A stretch of 64,000 nt of DNA from Saprospiraceae bacterium (GTDB lineage: Bacteria; Bacteroidota; Bacteroidia; Chitinophagales; Saprospiraceae): assembly GCA_028279185.1 (NCBI GenBank), contig JANQSS010000141.1, positions 62,001 through 126,000 on the forward strand. Reading direction: 5' to 3'. Position numbers and translations under genes: made by a program. The notes beneath the pieces are model-generated. The model was not told the DNA's origin, searched no databases, and saw only the letters and a list, made by a program, of their open reading frames with translations. Shown here piece by piece: positions 62,845-64,000 of the stretch. How positions within the stretch are numbered: position 1 is the first letter of the stretch; every line of letters begins with the position of its first letter.

Positions 62845-63195
62845 TTACTGAGCAGGTCTGGTTTCTGAGGTCGTTGTTGTTTTCTGCGTGACAACAGTTT
62901 CTGAACCATCTCCATTTGGACATGTAGTAGTGGTAGTGGTAGTGTGGTTGCCATTACTATCCGTCCCTACGGTTACTTTGGATTTGCAGGTTCCGGTCAA
63001 GATAACAGTGAAACTGCCAGTCGCTCCATTTTGAGATGGGTCGGGTTTTGCTTCACCTTCACTTAGAGCCGTTGGTTCGGACACACGCCAAATGTTTAAT
63101 AAATCATATGTCAATTTCCCTGTTACGAAGCGGTGTACTTCTAAGGCCCGTTTAATTCTTTGTTTTTTACGAACCTGTGCTTTTACTTTTGCCAT
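62845..63195 (-). CDS. Small Thr-rich hypothetical protein
   Basis: A 116-residue protein with no signal peptide. The N-terminus is basic (KVKAQVRKKQRIKRALEVHRF), followed by a helix-like FVTGKLTYDLLNIWRV. The second half is Ser/Thr/Gly-rich with a run of seven Thr after NGNH and again near the end (TQKTTTTSETRPAQ), and two Cys (TCKS and TCPNG). I recognise no family. The composition (basic helix then Thr-rich tail) could fit a secreted or surface peptide, or a protein of uncertain expression. It lies 78 bases upstream of the 1140-residue surface protein on the same strand, and a small operon is possible. Confidence 0.55.
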   Translation of the reverse strand: MAKVKAQVRKKQRIKRALEVHRFVTGKLTYDLLNIWRVSEPTALSEGEAKPDPSQNGATGSFTVILTGTCKSKVTVGTDSNGNHTTTTTTTCPNGDGSETVVTQKTTTTSETRPAQ

Positions 63196-63339
63196 TGCTA
63201 ATTTATTTTAATGTTTAGTAATGGAACAAAAATCAGTTAATATTCTGCGCTTGTCTATAACCCGATCGGGTGATTTTTGAAGAAAGGAGATTGGCGTTGG
63301 GCTATTTTACATTCAATCAATTATGGGATATTGAAATAA

Positions 63340-63375
63340 AAAAATGAGCTACCCGCAAAAGAATAGCTCATTTTT
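63340..63375 (-). terminator. Intrinsic terminator of the prolyl oligopeptidase gene
   Basis: On the minus strand AAAAATGAGCTA and its complement pair perfectly (12 bases) around a 12-base loop, with Ts after. It begins 25 bases downstream of the stop of the oligopeptidase gene. Confidence 0.8.
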
Positions 63376-63400
63376 CAATTATCCGAATATTGTAAAAAAA

Positions 63401-64000
63401 TTAATTCTTCACCTCCCGTGTTAAATCCGGTTCAACACCCATGTTGTACATCATAAATGACATCACATCGGCGTACTCATCAAGTGTCTTTGCCGTAGGT
63501 TTGCCAGCGCCATGGCCGGCATCTACATCCACGCGTATCAAAACAGGATTGTCACCCTCGTGTGCTTTTTGTAGCGCCGCTGCGTATTTAAATGAGTGCG
63601 CAGGTACAACGCGATCATCATGATCGGCTGTCAAGATCATAGTCGCGGGATAAGTAGTTCTAGGCTTAAGATTATGTAAAGGGCTGAACTTTAAGACATT
63701 ATCAAAATGTTCTTTTTCTTTCATACTTCCATAATCGGAGGCCCACGCATATCCAATGGTAAATTTCTCGTATCGGAGCATGTCAAGGACTCCAACAGCA
63801 GGCAAGGCCACTTGAAATAAATCGGGTCGCTGTGTCATGCAGGCACCGACAAGCAGTCCACCATTTGACCCACCATGTATTGCTATTTTGTCTGAATTAG
63901 TGTATTTATTGGCTATCAAATATTCGGCAGCTGCGATGAAATCGTCGAATACATTTTGCTTATTCAAAAGTCTTCCTGCGTTATGCCAGGCGTCTCCATA
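63401..64000 (-). CDS. Prolyl oligopeptidase (S9A), C-terminal part, truncated by window edge
   Basis: The C-terminal ~200 residues of an S9A prolyl oligopeptidase. The open frame continues through 64000 with no start, so the gene begins outside the window. The catalytic Ser lies in [12 protein letters not shown], Asp in [11 protein letters not shown] and His in [11 protein letters not shown], the complete S9A triad. The propeller part is missing from view. Intact enzymes cut short peptides after Pro. It is distinct from the S9D-like peptidase near the left end. A terminator follows at once. Confidence 0.93.
   Translation of the reverse strand, partial: YGDAWHNAGRLLNKQNVFDDFIAAAEYLIANKYTNSDKIAIHGGSNGGLLVGACMTQRPDLFQVALPAVGVLDMLRYEKFTIGYAWASDYGSMKEKEHFDNVLKFSPLHNLKPRTTYPATMILTADHDDRVVPAHSFKYAAALQKAHEGDNPVLIRVDVDAGHGAGKPTAKTLDEYADVMSFMMYNMGVEPDLTREVKN

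Noticed and set aside
1..64000. tRNA, rRNA, CRISPR, insertion sequence, prophage or integrase
   Set aside because: I scanned for T-loop-like sequences, direct repeats with spacers, transposase or integrase motifs and inverted ends and found none. Short RNAs without strong structure could have been missed.

Overview
The window looks like chromosomal DNA of a member of the Bacteroidota, most likely a marine or environmental Saprospiria-like lineage. The evidence is a PorP/SprF-type membrane protein, several secreted proteins ending in type IX secretion (T9SS) sorting domains, two TonB-dependent receptors with carboxypeptidase-regulatory-like N-domains, a TamL-type BamA-family lipoprotein, a kynurenine pathway cluster, and TAnnTTTG promoter elements. 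I see no rRNA, tRNA, CRISPR array, transposase, integrase or phage gene. The assignment rests on gene content only.

Layout: 1-7.1 kb (minus strand) holds a truncated lipoprotein, an S9 peptidase, a PorP-like protein, a CBS-domain cystathionine beta-synthase, a LysM protein and cytidine deaminase. 7.1-11.1 kb (plus) holds a saccharopine dehydrogenase-like oxidoreductase, a flippase-like membrane protein, a small GIY-YIG-like protein and PrmC. 11.1-15.5 kb (minus) holds a TonB receptor behind a beta-helix lipoprotein. 15.6-21.9 kb (plus) holds an arsenosugar-type ArsM methyltransferase, a divergent HPF-like protein and an ABC/HlyD/TolC export set whose ATPase lacks most catalytic motifs. 21.9-22.6 kb holds a small K+ channel and a cupin. 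22.7-29.9 kb is a six-gene kynurenine operon: TDO, aminomuconate-semialdehyde dehydrogenase, ACMSD, kynureninase, KMO and an aspartate dehydrogenase-like gene. Formamidase and 3-hydroxyanthranilate dioxygenase are not in it.

29.9-33.6 kb holds a TonB receptor with two N-terminal HMA-like metal-binding modules, a Cys-rich small lipoprotein and a 57-residue membrane protein. 33.7-38.5 kb holds an SSS symporter overlapping MurQ, an AraC-type membrane regulator and a T9SS-sorted beta-propeller. 38.5-42.8 kb (minus) holds a TlpA-like protein, a conserved hypothetical, a dicarboxylate symporter, MnmD and a 46-residue lipoprotein. 43.1-45.8 kb (plus) holds RluD, a LuxC-like acyl-CoA reductase and Nth. 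45.9-53.9 kb holds TamL, a TrmH-family methyltransferase, SucC, an M43-like metalloprotease, malate dehydrogenase and a secreted hypothetical. 53.9-64 kb holds a thioredoxin/SprB-repeat/PKD T9SS protein, a TPR histidine kinase with LuxR-type response regulator, a 1140-residue duplicated leucine-rich-repeat surface protein, a Thr-rich 116-residue protein and a truncated prolyl oligopeptidase.

Most genes are housekeeping or typical of the phylum. The parts most worth a second look are the catalytically degenerate ABC exporter beside an HPF-like gene, the duplicated metal-binding modules fused to a TonB receptor, the kynurenine operon ending in an aspartate dehydrogenase-like gene, the ArsM without an adjacent ArsS, and the small lipoproteins and membrane proteins too short for routine gene calling.
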